Assembly (NCBI RefSeq): GCF_024204685.1
Contig: NZ_CP100350.1
Coordinates: 1,714,501-1,778,500, forward strand
Source: Gilvimarinus sp. DA14
GTDB taxonomy: Bacteria > Pseudomonadota > Gammaproteobacteria > Pseudomonadales > Cellvibrionaceae
DNA: 64,000 nt
Direction: 5' to 3'
Position numbers and translations under genes: made by a program. The notes beneath the pieces were generated by a model. The model did no database searches. It was not told where the DNA came from and saw only the letters and a list, made by a program, of their open reading frames with translations. This document shows positions 32,415-41,062 of the stretch, one piece after another (position 1 is the first letter of the stretch; each line of letters starts with the position of its first letter).

Positions 32415-34613
32415 ATGACCGAACTCTTCTGCGTACAAGTCGCGCTGCCCGTACCCTTGCGACAACTTTTCGACTATCGCCTAGCCCCAGCCTCTGCCCC
32501 CGCGACAGTGGGCGCGCGGATTCGTGTGCCCTTCGCTGGGCGCGAACTGGTCGGGGTAATAATGGCAGTAAAGGCCAGTGGCACAGTCGCCCCCGAGAAG
32601 ATCAAGTCCGCCATCGAATTACTGGACCCCGAACCTGTCTTGCCAGCAGACATAGTGCAATTGTTAAGTTGGGCGGCAGACTATTATCACTGCCCTATTG
32701 GTGAAGCGATACAAGCTGCCTTGCCAGTCTTACTGCGCCAAGGCGAACCTCCCGAGTACCAGCAAGATCCACACAGCCGCTACTGGCAATTGACCCCGGA
32801 GGGACAGGGGCTGCCGGACCAACCACTGCGCAAGGCGCCGCGCCAAGCTGAGCTCATACTCTATTTGCGCGAGCAGGGCCCCAGCCGCTGGCAAGATTTA
32901 AAAACCGCGGGTTTTGCCCGCGATGCTCTCAAACGCCTGTGCGAGCGGCAACTCATCGAACCAACCCACGCCCCCAGGCGCCAATTCTCCCCCCAGGCTG
33001 CTCTACCCCTAAACGAAGACCAACGCCTGGCTTTGGACAATATTGATCTGAGTAAATACAACACCTATTTGCTCGATGGGATCACGGGCAGCGGCAAAAC
33101 CGAAGTGTATTTACAAGCTATTGCCCGCACTCTAGAAGCGAACCCGCTGGCACAAACCCTGGTTTTAGTCCCTGAGATCGGCCTAACGCCACAAACCATT
33201 CGCCGCTTCGAGCGCCGCTTTGACGAAGATATCGTCACCTTGCATTCGGGGCTGTCCGATCGCGAGCGCCTGAACGCCTGGACCAAAGCGAGCGACGGCA
33301 GTGCTCGTATTATTATTGGCACCCGCTCGGCAATATTTACCCCATTGCGCCACCCCAGCCTGATTATCGTAGATGAAGAGCACGACGGCTCATTTAAACA
33401 ACAGGATGGCTTTCGCTACTCAGCTCGCGACCTGGCTTGCCTGCGAGCCAAAAACCTTGGGATTCCAATCATACTCGGCAGCGCCACTCCCGCACTGGAA
33501 TCGCTCTACAACGCCCGCCGCCAGCGCTACACTCAGCTAAAGCTGCGCCAGCGCGCCAACCAACAAGCCGCACCTCGCATTCAAATAGTCGACAGCAATG
33601 AGTGTGCTCCTGACAGAAGCATCACCGACTTCAGCATGAATGCCATTCGGCGCCACCTCGATGCGGGCAATCAGGTATTGGTGTTTCTCAACCGTCGCGG
33701 TTATGCCCCCACCCTGCAATGTTACGACTGCGGCAGCCAAGTCCTCTGTCCCAACTGCGACGCCAGACTTACCTTGCATCAACAGCCCAGACACCTGCAC
33801 TGCCATCACTGTGACTACCAGAGCCCCGCGCTTACACGTTGCAGCAATTGCAACAGCCACAAATTGTTAGCGCTGGGCTCGGGTACCGAGCGCAGCGAAG
33901 AGCTGTTAGCCCGCGAGCTGCCCGGTACAGACATCATTCGTATTGACCGCGACTCCACCCGCCAGAAAAACTCGCTGGAAAACAAACTGGCCAGCATCAA
34001 AAGTGGTGGCCCCTGTGTATTAGTAGGTACGCAAATGATCGCCAAGGGACATCACTTTCCCGATGTGACCCTGGCCATTATTCTCGATGTAGACAGCGGC
34101 CTGCTGAGCGCCGACTTTCGCGGGCCCGAGCGCATGGGCCAACTGATCACCCAGGTGGCGGGCCGGGCTGGGCGCGCGCAAAAGCCAGGGGAAGTGATTT
34201 TACAAAGCCGCACGCCTGAGCACCCGCTGCTGAATTTACTGGTACAGCAGGATTACCAGCAATTTGCCGAAGCCATCCTCACCGAGCGCGAGATTACCCT
34301 GATGCCGCCCTACAGCCATTTGGCACTACTGCGTGCCGACGCCCCTAACGCGGAGCAGGCGCTGCACTTTCTCCAGGGCTTGCGCATCTTCAGCGATAGC
34401 TTACCCCACGACCCAGCCCTGCAAGTTCTCGGCCCCATGCCCTCATTGATGGAAAAACGCGGGCAGCGCTTTCGCTACCTGATACAGCTAAAATCCACCA
34501 GCCGAGGGCTACTGAATCAACACCTGCAGATCCTGGCGCATCACATTAGCGAGCTAAAACCCCATCGCAACTTACGCTGGTCAATCGACGTGGATCCACA
34601 GGATATGAGCTGA
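32415..34613 (+). CDS. priA: primosomal protein N' (replication restart helicase)
   Basis: 3'–5' DEAH helicase that restarts stalled replication forks (732 aa, full length). N-terminal DNA-binding domains precede Walker A GITGSGKTEVY and the DEEH box VDEEHDGSF. A cysteine-rich zinc region lies in the second half (CYDCGSQVLCPNC, CHHCDYQ, CSNCNSHKL), inserted in the helicase C-domain that ends with QVAGRAGRAQKPG. No clear ribosome-binding site precedes the ATG. It is followed by the FtsN-like gene and hslVU, the same order as in many gammaproteobacteria. Confidence 0.97.
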   Translation: MTELFCVQVALPVPLRQLFDYRLAPASAPATVGARIRVPFAGRELVGVIMAVKASGTVAPEKIKSAIELLDPEPVLPADIVQLLSWAADYYHCPIGEAIQAALPVLLRQGEPPEYQQDPHSRYWQLTPEGQGLPDQPLRKAPRQAELILYLREQGPSRWQDLKTAGFARDALKRLCERQLIEPTHAPRRQFSPQAALPLNEDQRLALDNIDLSKYNTYLLDGITGSGKTEVYLQAIARTLEANPLAQTLVLVPEIGLTPQTIRRFERRFDEDIVTLHSGLSDRERLNAWTKASDGSARIIIGTRSAIFTPLRHPSLIIVDEEHDGSFKQQDGFRYSARDLACLRAKNLGIPIILGSATPALESLYNARRQRYTQLKLRQRANQQAAPRIQIVDSNECAPDRSITDFSMNAIRRHLDAGNQVLVFLNRRGYAPTLQCYDCGSQVLCPNCDARLTLHQQPRHLHCHHCDYQSPALTRCSNCNSHKLLALGSGTERSEELLARELPGTDIIRIDRDSTRQKNSLENKLASIKSGGPCVLVGTQMIAKGHHFPDVTLAIILDVDSGLLSADFRGPERMGQLITQVAGRAGRAQKPGEVILQSRTPEHPLLNLLVQQDYQQFAEAILTEREITLMPPYSHLALLRADAPNAEQALHFLQGLRIFSDSLPHDPALQVLGPMPSLMEKRGQRFRYLIQLKSTSRGLLNQHLQILAHHISELKPHRNLRWSIDVDPQDMS

Positions 34614-34675
34614 GTAACAATTGCAGCTTTGTTCCCACTGCCCGTAAAATACCCGCTTTTGTAAGAGCGCCCCCC

Positions 34676-35263
34676 ATGACCCGAGACTACGCCAAGAAAA
34701 AGCGCCCAGCGGCTAAAAAAGCCGCAGCCAAGCCTCAAGTGCCCTGGTGGGTGTGGCTTTTTATCGGCTCCATGCTGGGCGCTTTCATTATGTTCCTGGT
34801 TTATCTGGCGGGCGTATCTCCCAGCCAGCAGGCACTGGCACCGCGCCAAGCTGCCCCTGCCCCGCAGGCCACGGCTGCCGAGCCAGAACCCGTCGAACAG
34901 GAAAAAAATGATTTACCCAAACCGCGTTTCGACTTTTACAAGCTGCTGCAAGAGAGCGAAGTGATCGTGCCCGCCACCGAGCCGGTCGAGACCTCGCAAA
35001 GCGCAACGCAAGAACCGGCCGTAGAGTACCTGCTGCAAGTGGGCTCATTTCGCAATGCCGAGGACGCCGACAACCTGCGCGCGCAACTCATTTTACTCAA
35101 CCTAGATGCGCGCACAGAAGATGTCACCATCCGCAATGGCGAGCGCTGGCACCGAGTAGTGGTGGGCCCGTTCGACAACCAATCGCGCTTAGCTAAGGCC
35201 CGTTCAACGTTGGTATCGAACCGCTATAACGCTCTGGTACTAAAACGCAACCCAGAGGGCTAA
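34676..35263 (+). CDS. FtsN-like SPOR-domain division protein
   Basis: Bitopic membrane protein (195 aa) in the genomic position of ftsN (between priA and hslV). A basic, Lys/Ala-rich cytoplasmic N-terminus (about 1–20) precedes a membrane segment (about 22–48), an Ala/Pro/Glu-rich linker and a C-terminal SPOR domain (YLLQVGSFRNAEDADNLR ... WHRVVVGPF). SPOR domains bind denuded septal peptidoglycan. The protein is much shorter than E. coli FtsN (319 aa), with a reduced linker, so the name ftsN is inferred from position and architecture rather than certain. Confidence 0.85.
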   Translation: MTRDYAKKKRPAAKKAAAKPQVPWWVWLFIGSMLGAFIMFLVYLAGVSPSQQALAPRQAAPAPQATAAEPEPVEQEKNDLPKPRFDFYKLLQESEVIVPATEPVETSQSATQEPAVEYLLQVGSFRNAEDADNLRAQLILLNLDARTEDVTIRNGERWHRVVVGPFDNQSRLAKARSTLVSNRYNALVLKRNPEG

Positions 35264-35333
35264 AAGCTCAGCCCCCCTTTCCCCGCGCCGGCCGACAAAC
35301 CCGTTTGCCGGCGGCGCCCGCCGCTGCTGCACG

Positions 35334-35359
35334 CTTGAATTTTTAAAACTTGCCCCCAC
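35334..35359 (+). promoter_or_regulatory. sigma-32 (heat-shock) promoter of hslVU
   Basis: CTTGAA (35334–35339) and CCCCAC (35354–35359) separated by 14 nt, close to the RpoH consensus CTTGAA/CCCCAT. The predicted start near 35366 gives a leader of about 70 nt before hslV. hslVU is a classic RpoH operon in E. coli. Confidence 0.75.
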
Positions 35360-35433
35360 CCTGACACTACTCGCCGCTCTCGCGGCCTCTGGCCTCAGCG
35401 CCACAAGTAATTACCAACAGCAAAGGATACACA

Positions 35434-35973
35434 GTGGAACAGTACCGAGGTACCACCATTCTCTCCGTGCGCCGTGGCAATACTGTTGTCATTGGTGGCG
35501 ACGGCCAGGTCTCACTGGGCAACACCATTATGAAAGGCAACGCCCGTAAGGTAAGGCGTCTGTATAAAGATCAGGTTTTAGCGGGTTTTGCCGGCGGCAC
35601 TGCCGATGCATTCACCCTTTTCGAGCGCTTCGAAGCCAAGCTCGAAGCCTACGGCGGCCAGCTTACCCGCGCGGCAGTCGAGCTTGCCAAAGACTGGCGA
35701 ACCGAACGCTCGTTGCGTCGCCTCGAAGCTCTACTTGCGGTAGCGGACAAAGAAGCCTCGCTGATTATTACCGGCAATGGCGATGTCATTCAGCCAGAAG
35801 ACGATCTGATAGCGATTGGCTCCGGTGGCGCATTCGCCCAATCGGCGGCGCGCGCCCTGCTGGATAACACCGAACTGGACGCCAAATCGATTGTAGAGAA
35901 AGGGCTGTCCATTGCCGGCGACATTTGCATTTATACAAACCACAACCAGACCATCGAATCTCTGGATTACTGA
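35434..35973 (+). CDS. hslV: ATP-dependent protease subunit HslV
   Basis: Proteasome-like peptidase that forms the HslUV (ClpQY) protease (179 aa). It starts with GTG and the N-terminal Thr nucleophile is the first Thr of GTTILSVRR, exposed by removing six residues. The GGDGQVSLG and later [14 protein letters not shown] segments are conserved. It lies 15 bp before the preferred hslU start and is probably transcribed from the heat-shock promoter upstream. Confidence 0.97.
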   Translation: MEQYRGTTILSVRRGNTVVIGGDGQVSLGNTIMKGNARKVRRLYKDQVLAGFAGGTADAFTLFERFEAKLEAYGGQLTRAAVELAKDWRTERSLRRLEALLAVADKEASLIITGNGDVIQPEDDLIAIGSGGAFAQSAARALLDNTELDAKSIVEKGLSIAGDICIYTNHNQTIESLDY

Positions 35974-35987
35974 TTGCGAGTAATTTT

Positions 35988-37304
35988 ATGTCCAGTATGA
36001 CCCCACGAGAAATCGTGCACGAACTCGACCGTTTTATTGTCGGCCAACAGGACGCCAAACGCGCTGTTGCCATCGCCCTGCGCAACCGCTGGCGCCGTAT
36101 GCAGGTTAACGCCGATTTACGCAGTGAAATTACACCCAAAAATATTTTGATGATTGGGCCCACCGGGGTAGGCAAAACCGAAATTGCCCGGCGCCTGGCC
36201 AAACTGGCAAAGGCCCCTTTTATTAAAGTGGAAGCCACCAAATTTACCGAGGTCGGCTATGTGGGCCGCGACGTCGAATCCATTATTCGCGACCTGGTTG
36301 AAAGCGCGATCAAAATGCAGCGCGAACAAGCCATGAAACGGGTGGAAGTACGCGCCGCCGAGGCCGCCGAAGAGCGGGTTTTAAACGCACTGCTACCCAA
36401 AGCCCGCGGTGAAACCGACTCCGAGTCCGGCGCCAACACCCGCCAGGTATTTCGCAAAAAGCTGCGTGAAGGCGACCTAGACGATAAAGAAATTGAAGTA
36501 GACCTGTCTGCTAACCCTGTCGGCGTAGAAATCATGGCGCCTCCGGGTATGGAAGAAATGACCAGCCAGCTACAAAATATGTTTTCGTCCATGTCCAGCG
36601 GCAAAACGCAAACCAGCAAAATGACAGTTAAGCAGGCGCTAAAAGCACTGCAGGAAGAAGAAGCCGCTAAGCTGGTCAATCACGACGATATAAAAAGCAT
36701 GGCCATCGAATCGGTTGAGCAAAATGGCATTGTGTTTATCGATGAAATCGACAAAGTAGCCAAACGCGGCGAAAGTGGAGGCGCCGATGTTTCGCGCGAA
36801 GGCGTGCAGCGCGACCTGCTGCCGCTCATTGAAGGCTGCACCGTCAGCACCAAGCACGGTATGGTAAAAACCGACCATATATTGTTTATTTCTTCCGGCG
36901 CCTTCCATTTATCCAAGCCGTCAGACTTAATCCCCGAGCTACAAGGGCGTCTGCCTATTCGGGTGGAGTTGAGCGCGCTGTCGCCGGATGACTTCGAACG
37001 CATTCTCACCGAGCCCTCGGCCTCACTCACAGAACAGCACCAGGCGCTGCTGCAAACCGAAGGGGTGGAGATTGAATTTACCAAAGATGGTATCCGTCGC
37101 ATCGCAGAGACAGCTTACGACGTCAACGAGCGCACCGAAAACATCGGCGCACGCCGCTTGCACACCTTACTCGAACGCCTGCTGGAGGACATTTCATTCG
37201 ATGCCGGCAGCGCCGACAGCCGCTTTGTGATAGATGCCAGCTATGTGGAAAAGCATCTGGGTGAGCTGGCCCAAAACGAAGATCTCAGTCGCTACATTCT
37301 CTAG
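35988..37304 (+). CDS. hslU: ATP-dependent protease ATPase subunit HslU
   Basis: AAA+ unfoldase partner of HslV (438 aa; E. coli 443). Walker [14 protein letters not shown], followed by the pore-loop segment GYVGRDVES, the I domain (about 110–230), Walker [15 protein letters not shown] and the sensor region [13 protein letters not shown]. The C-terminus ends in LSRYIL, the conserved tail that inserts into HslV. The frame is open upstream through the end of hslV, but the ATG at 35988 matches family length. Confidence 0.97.
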   Translation: MSSMTPREIVHELDRFIVGQQDAKRAVAIALRNRWRRMQVNADLRSEITPKNILMIGPTGVGKTEIARRLAKLAKAPFIKVEATKFTEVGYVGRDVESIIRDLVESAIKMQREQAMKRVEVRAAEAAEERVLNALLPKARGETDSESGANTRQVFRKKLREGDLDDKEIEVDLSANPVGVEIMAPPGMEEMTSQLQNMFSSMSSGKTQTSKMTVKQALKALQEEEAAKLVNHDDIKSMAIESVEQNGIVFIDEIDKVAKRGESGGADVSREGVQRDLLPLIEGCTVSTKHGMVKTDHILFISSGAFHLSKPSDLIPELQGRLPIRVELSALSPDDFERILTEPSASLTEQHQALLQTEGVEIEFTKDGIRRIAETAYDVNERTENIGARRLHTLLERLLEDISFDAGSADSRFVIDASYVEKHLGELAQNEDLSRYIL

Positions 37305-37312
37305 GAGCTGCC

Positions 37313-37687
37313 GTGCAACCACCACGCAAGATAAAGCTGCACCGCGATACTGCCGAACTGGAAATCCAGTTCGGCGATGAATCTTATCGCCTCAGCGCGG
37401 AGTTCTTGCGCGTTCATTCACCCAGCGCCGAGGTTAAAGGCCACGGCCCTGGGCAGGCGGTTTTGCAACACGGCAAAAAAGACGTTGCCATCACCTCGGT
37501 AGCGGCCGTCGGCAACTATGCCATCGGACTTACCTTTAGTGACGGTCATGATTCTGGAATTTATACCTGGGAGCACCTGAAGGATTTCACCAGCCATAAA
37601 GAGGCCTATTGGCAGCAATATCTCGACGCGCTGAATAAAGCCGGCCTCAGTCGCGACCCACATACCAGTGCGGTAAAACTGGTTTAA
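37313..37687 (+). CDS. DUF971 (GBBH-like N-terminal domain) protein
   Basis: Small DUF971 protein (124 aa) related to the zinc-binding N-terminal domain of gamma-butyrobetaine hydroxylase. It has the LSAEFLRVHSPSAEVKGHGPG and IGLTFSDGHDSGIYTWEHL segments of the family but no cysteine pair typical of the zinc form. It starts with GTG after AGGAG, 8 bp past hslU, so it is in the hslVU transcript. This linkage is common in Pseudomonas-type genomes. Biochemical function is unknown. Confidence 0.82.
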   Translation: MQPPRKIKLHRDTAELEIQFGDESYRLSAEFLRVHSPSAEVKGHGPGQAVLQHGKKDVAITSVAAVGNYAIGLTFSDGHDSGIYTWEHLKDFTSHKEAYWQQYLDALNKAGLSRDPHTSAVKLV

Positions 37688-37698
37688 GACAGGCATTT

Positions 37699-37727
37699 CG
37701 CTTTTTGCGCTGTGCATCCGTTATAAT
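37699..37727 (+). promoter_or_regulatory. promoter candidate for the 226-aa membrane protein
   Basis: TATAAT at 37722–37727, 35 bp before the ATG at 37763. The -35 region has no good match (TTTCGC/CTTTTT nearby), so only the -10 is convincing. Confidence 0.35.
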
Positions 37728-37762
37728 GCGGCGCTACATTCATACAGCCAGCGTAATACTGC

Positions 37763-38443
37763 ATGTCGGACCTTCCCGCCCAACCTCTTCGCTATTTACT
37801 TCGTCTCGCACTGTTATTGGCAGGCCTGCTCGCAATTATCACCTACTACTTTCTTGCGGGTGACGAAGCCGCCCAGCGAGCTGCTCAGGAAGGTGGTTTG
37901 ATAGACCTGTCCTCTGCCCTTGGCTATTTTATTTGCGCCGGGTTAATGGCCATTGTCGGAGGCCGGCACGTCATTAAACATCATTACCCTCTGATTCTGT
38001 CACTGCTATTGCTGGGCATGCGCGAGCTCGATTTTGACAAACGCTTCTCGACCTACGGCGTTTTCAAAAGCCAGACCCTTCGCTCTGCCGATGTATCCTG
38101 GCTGGAAAAAGGCCTGTCCTTGGCCATAATCCTGGCCGTGCTCTGGCTGTTGGTGGTCTTGATTAAACGCTACACCCGCCCATTGTGGTCCAGCGTCTGG
38201 CGCTTTGAGGCCGTCTCACTGATTACCGGTTTCGGCTGTGGCATGCTGGTATTGGCGCGCTTACTAGACGGCATTGCGAGAAAGCTTTCCCGGTTGAATA
38301 TTGCGTTTTCTGAACATCAGGAAATTCTTACCACCATTACCGAAGAAGTACTCGAGCTGGGCGTCCCGCTGTGTTTTATTTTGGCGTTTTTTGCCTACTA
38401 CCGAGTCTACCACCCGGGTGCGCAGCAAAAACAAATGCAATAA
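37763..38443 (+). CDS. unknown integral membrane protein
   Basis: Unrecognised inner-membrane protein (226 aa) with about five predicted membrane segments (near residues 12–32, 46–64, 74–90, 114–135 and 150–170), with a last one at about 198–216. A conserved-looking charged motif LGMRELDFDKRF lies between segments, and the C-terminal EEVLELGVPL precedes the final segment. Topology is an estimate. It has its own -10 element and is separated from the DUF971 gene by 75 bp and from the convergent glycosyltransferase gene by 30 bp. No function is assigned. Confidence 0.75.
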   Translation: MSDLPAQPLRYLLRLALLLAGLLAIITYYFLAGDEAAQRAAQEGGLIDLSSALGYFICAGLMAIVGGRHVIKHHYPLILSLLLLGMRELDFDKRFSTYGVFKSQTLRSADVSWLEKGLSLAIILAVLWLLVVLIKRYTRPLWSSVWRFEAVSLITGFGCGMLVLARLLDGIARKLSRLNIAFSEHQEILTTITEEVLELGVPLCFILAFFAYYRVYHPGAQQKQMQ

Positions 38444-38473
38444 TTTCCCCGCAAACAGCTCTCTAAAAACCAG

Positions 38474-39460
38474 TTAACGGCAGCTGGGCTTCACGTAGAA
38501 ATTCAGTCGCTCGGCAATCGCTTCAGAGCTGTACATCTTTTCAACGGTTAATCTAGCCTGCTTTCCTAATCGCGCTCTGCGTTGAGGGTCGGCCACCAAT
38601 TCCTTCAGCAGCGTTAAAGCTTGCTCAGAAGTATCAAACAGTAGGCCATTCACATCATGCTCGATCCAGTCTGCATAGCCGCCGTTGCGATGACAAACCA
38701 CAGGCAAACCACAAGCCATAGCTTCGATCACGACACGGCCAAAAGTTTCGACTACTTGGTCACTGGTTCTATAATAGAAAATATCCAGACTTTGAAGAAA
38801 CTCCGCTGCATCAAATTTACCAGCAGGCCACAAATGAACCCCAGGCGTGCGCTGCAAACTCTTGAGACACGCTCCCCCCTGCAGATAACATGGCACTTGC
38901 ATAGCAGCCAAAGATTGGTAAATAGCGAGATCCTCGGGGTGATGCTTATCAACCGTATCACGACTTATGCGGCCTACTCGCACTGCTCGCGAAGTTGGCT
39001 TGGGCTTAGGCCAAAAACGTTTTATATCAATAGGAGATGGATGGACCTGAGCCTCTATACCCAAGTGCTGACACTGAAACTGGGAAATTGCCACATATTC
39101 AGGTTTAGGCCAGCGAGGGGGCACCTTGGCCGTATGCGTCAATAAACCTGGAAGAAGAGTGTTGTATATATAAATCAACCTTTGCGGTGGCTTCGCGAGC
39201 CATGGCCAGCACTTACCACGCCAATGGGTACCGACAAAAATATAATGCCCGCCATCGGGCATGTAGCTTGGAATAGGCCGGGTACGACGCAACTTAAATT
39301 CGCTTACAAGCTCATGTGAGCCTCGCGAAGAGGCAGCCCATAATGTCGTCTCTGCAATATTAGACAAGGCTTGCGACAAGCCTAAGGTTTCTAGCTCACT
39401 GCCACCATAGGGTGAGTGAAACGCATTGAATAAATGCAACTTGAGAGGAGAAAGCTCCAT
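38474..39460 (-). CDS. family 4-type glycosyltransferase
   Basis: Retaining glycosyltransferase of the GT-B/GT4 type (about 328 aa). The GT4 signature E-x7-E is present in ETFGRVVIEAMACGLPVV, followed by GLLFDT. The N-terminal AFHSPYGGSE matches the donor/acceptor loop of such enzymes. The ATG at 39460 is used, but GGGAG is 13 nt upstream and in-frame TTG codons at 39469/39472 are possible. It is the last gene of the LPS core series and probably adds a core sugar; the sugar is not readable from sequence. Confidence 0.82.
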   Translation of the reverse strand: MELSPLKLHLFNAFHSPYGGSELETLGLSQALSNIAETTLWAASSRGSHELVSEFKLRRTRPIPSYMPDGGHYIFVGTHWRGKCWPWLAKPPQRLIYIYNTLLPGLLTHTAKVPPRWPKPEYVAISQFQCQHLGIEAQVHPSPIDIKRFWPKPKPTSRAVRVGRISRDTVDKHHPEDLAIYQSLAAMQVPCYLQGGACLKSLQRTPGVHLWPAGKFDAAEFLQSLDIFYYRTSDQVVETFGRVVIEAMACGLPVVCHRNGGYADWIEHDVNGLLFDTSEQALTLLKELVADPQRRARLGKQARLTVEKMYSSEAIAERLNFYVKPSCR

Positions 39461-39617
39461 GAGTAACAACAACTCCCTACTAAATAATACCGCCTGCTCA
39501 TAGCATAACGCTGCTCTATGAACAGATTATTGAAGCGTGATTTTAGTGAACTATGAACACAAAGATGCCGCCGCATCATCTCACGCGGCAGCTCTGACCA
39601 AACATTGAAGGGAAAGT

Positions 39618-41051
39618 TTACTCTTCGCTTTTTTGATTAATGCGCTTAATAAGACCCGTGGTAGAACAGTCATCCAAAAACTGAAGCACCTGTACCTGAC
39701 CACCATAGGCGCGCACAATTGGGGCACCCACTACCTGCTCCTCAGTATAGTCGCCACCTTTTACCAATACATCGGGCTGTAGTTCTCTCAATAACGCTTC
39801 AGGGGTGTCGTCAGCAAAGCTGACCACCCAATCCACAGCTTCCAACCCGGCCAAGACTGCCATTCGCCTATCGACAGGATTAATAGGACGCGAGGGTCCT
39901 TTGAGTCGCGAAACTGATTCATCGCTATTTATCGCCACAATTAATCTATCCCCAAGCGCCCGAGCCGACTGTAAGTATCCGACATGCCCTGCGTGAATAA
40001 TATCGAAGCAACCATTGGTAAAAACGACTTTTTCACCTTTGCTTCGCGCTTCTTGCAGTGCAATTCGCAGCTGCTCTTGAGAGACAACACCGCGTTCAAC
40101 GCCTTGCTCAGCCTGAACGGCAAGGCGTAGCTCCGGTCCGCTGATGGTTGCCGTTCCCAGCTTACCTACAACCATGCCTGCGGCGAGATTAGCCATGCCC
40201 ACCGACTCCGGCAGGCTATAACCTGCGGCGATAGAAGCGGACAGTACCGCAATCACAGTGTCTCCTGCGCCCGTCACATCAAAAACCTCACGGGCGCGTG
40301 CGGGCAAGTGCAGTTCGGGCTGAGCTTTACGCAACAACGTCATCCCCTGCTCGCCCCGGGTGACCAGCAACGCTTCTAAATCTAAGGTGGCCATCAATTG
40401 GTTGGCTTTATCGACTAGCTCCTCTTCACTAGTGCAGCTACCGACTACCGCTTCGAATTCGTGCAAGTTTGGCGTCAATAACGTCGCACCCGCGTAACGA
40501 GAGAAATCAGTGCCCTTGGGGTCAACCAGCACAGGAACACCGAATTGCCGCGCAGTTTTGATCAACGCCTGGCAGTCACCCAATGAGCCTTTGGCATAAT
40601 CTGACAACACCAATACATTGACAGTTTGCACCAGTTGCTGCAGCTTTTGTTGATGCTCGCTACAATCACTGTCGGAAAAAGTTTCTTCAAAATCCATTCG
40701 CAACAATTGCTGGTGGCGGCTCATCACACGCAGTTTGGTGATTGTGGGTTTATCCTGCGAAATTTGAAATTGTGTCGACACACCGGCCGCCTGAAGCTGT
40801 CCGACTAAAATGTCAGCCGCCTCGTCCTGCCCCACTACACTAATCAGCTCCGCCGATGCGCCCAATGCCGCCAGGTTAAGCGCCACATTCCCCGCACCTC
40901 CAGCGCGATCATCCGTTTGCGATACTTTAACCACAGGCACCGGCGCTTCGGGAGATATACGTGAAGTTCCGCCATACCAGTATCGATCAAGCATCACATC
41001 GCCAATCACCAAAACCCGCGCATTGTCGTATCTGGGTGTAGAAAGATGCAT
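39618..41051 (-). CDS. hldE: bifunctional heptose kinase/adenylyltransferase
   Basis: Makes ADP-heptose for LPS inner core: the N-terminal PfkB-type kinase phosphorylates D-glycero-beta-D-manno-heptose 7-phosphate, and the C-terminal nucleotidyltransferase forms ADP-heptose. 477 aa, the same as E. coli HldE. The kinase end carries GGAGNVALNLAALGA and DVTGAGDTV; the transferase has the GCFDIIHAGHV motif. It starts 11 bp after msbA stops, within the LPS series. Confidence 0.96.
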   Translation of the reverse strand: MHLSTPRYDNARVLVIGDVMLDRYWYGGTSRISPEAPVPVVKVSQTDDRAGGAGNVALNLAALGASAELISVVGQDEAADILVGQLQAAGVSTQFQISQDKPTITKLRVMSRHQQLLRMDFEETFSDSDCSEHQQKLQQLVQTVNVLVLSDYAKGSLGDCQALIKTARQFGVPVLVDPKGTDFSRYAGATLLTPNLHEFEAVVGSCTSEEELVDKANQLMATLDLEALLVTRGEQGMTLLRKAQPELHLPARAREVFDVTGAGDTVIAVLSASIAAGYSLPESVGMANLAAGMVVGKLGTATISGPELRLAVQAEQGVERGVVSQEQLRIALQEARSKGEKVVFTNGCFDIIHAGHVGYLQSARALGDRLIVAINSDESVSRLKGPSRPINPVDRRMAVLAGLEAVDWVVSFADDTPEALLRELQPDVLVKGGDYTEEQVVGAPIVRAYGGQVQVLQFLDDCSTTGLIKRINQKSEE

Positions 41052-41062
41052 AGCATAAAACC

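Noticed and set aside
35256-35285. Terminator after the FtsN-like gene (GGGCT/AGCCC)
   Set aside because: The stem is only 5 bp with a long loop and no T run.
38474-39460. Transferred origin of the GT4 gene by base composition
   Set aside because: A hand count of four lines gave about 50% G+C, similar to nearby lines, so composition does not support it.
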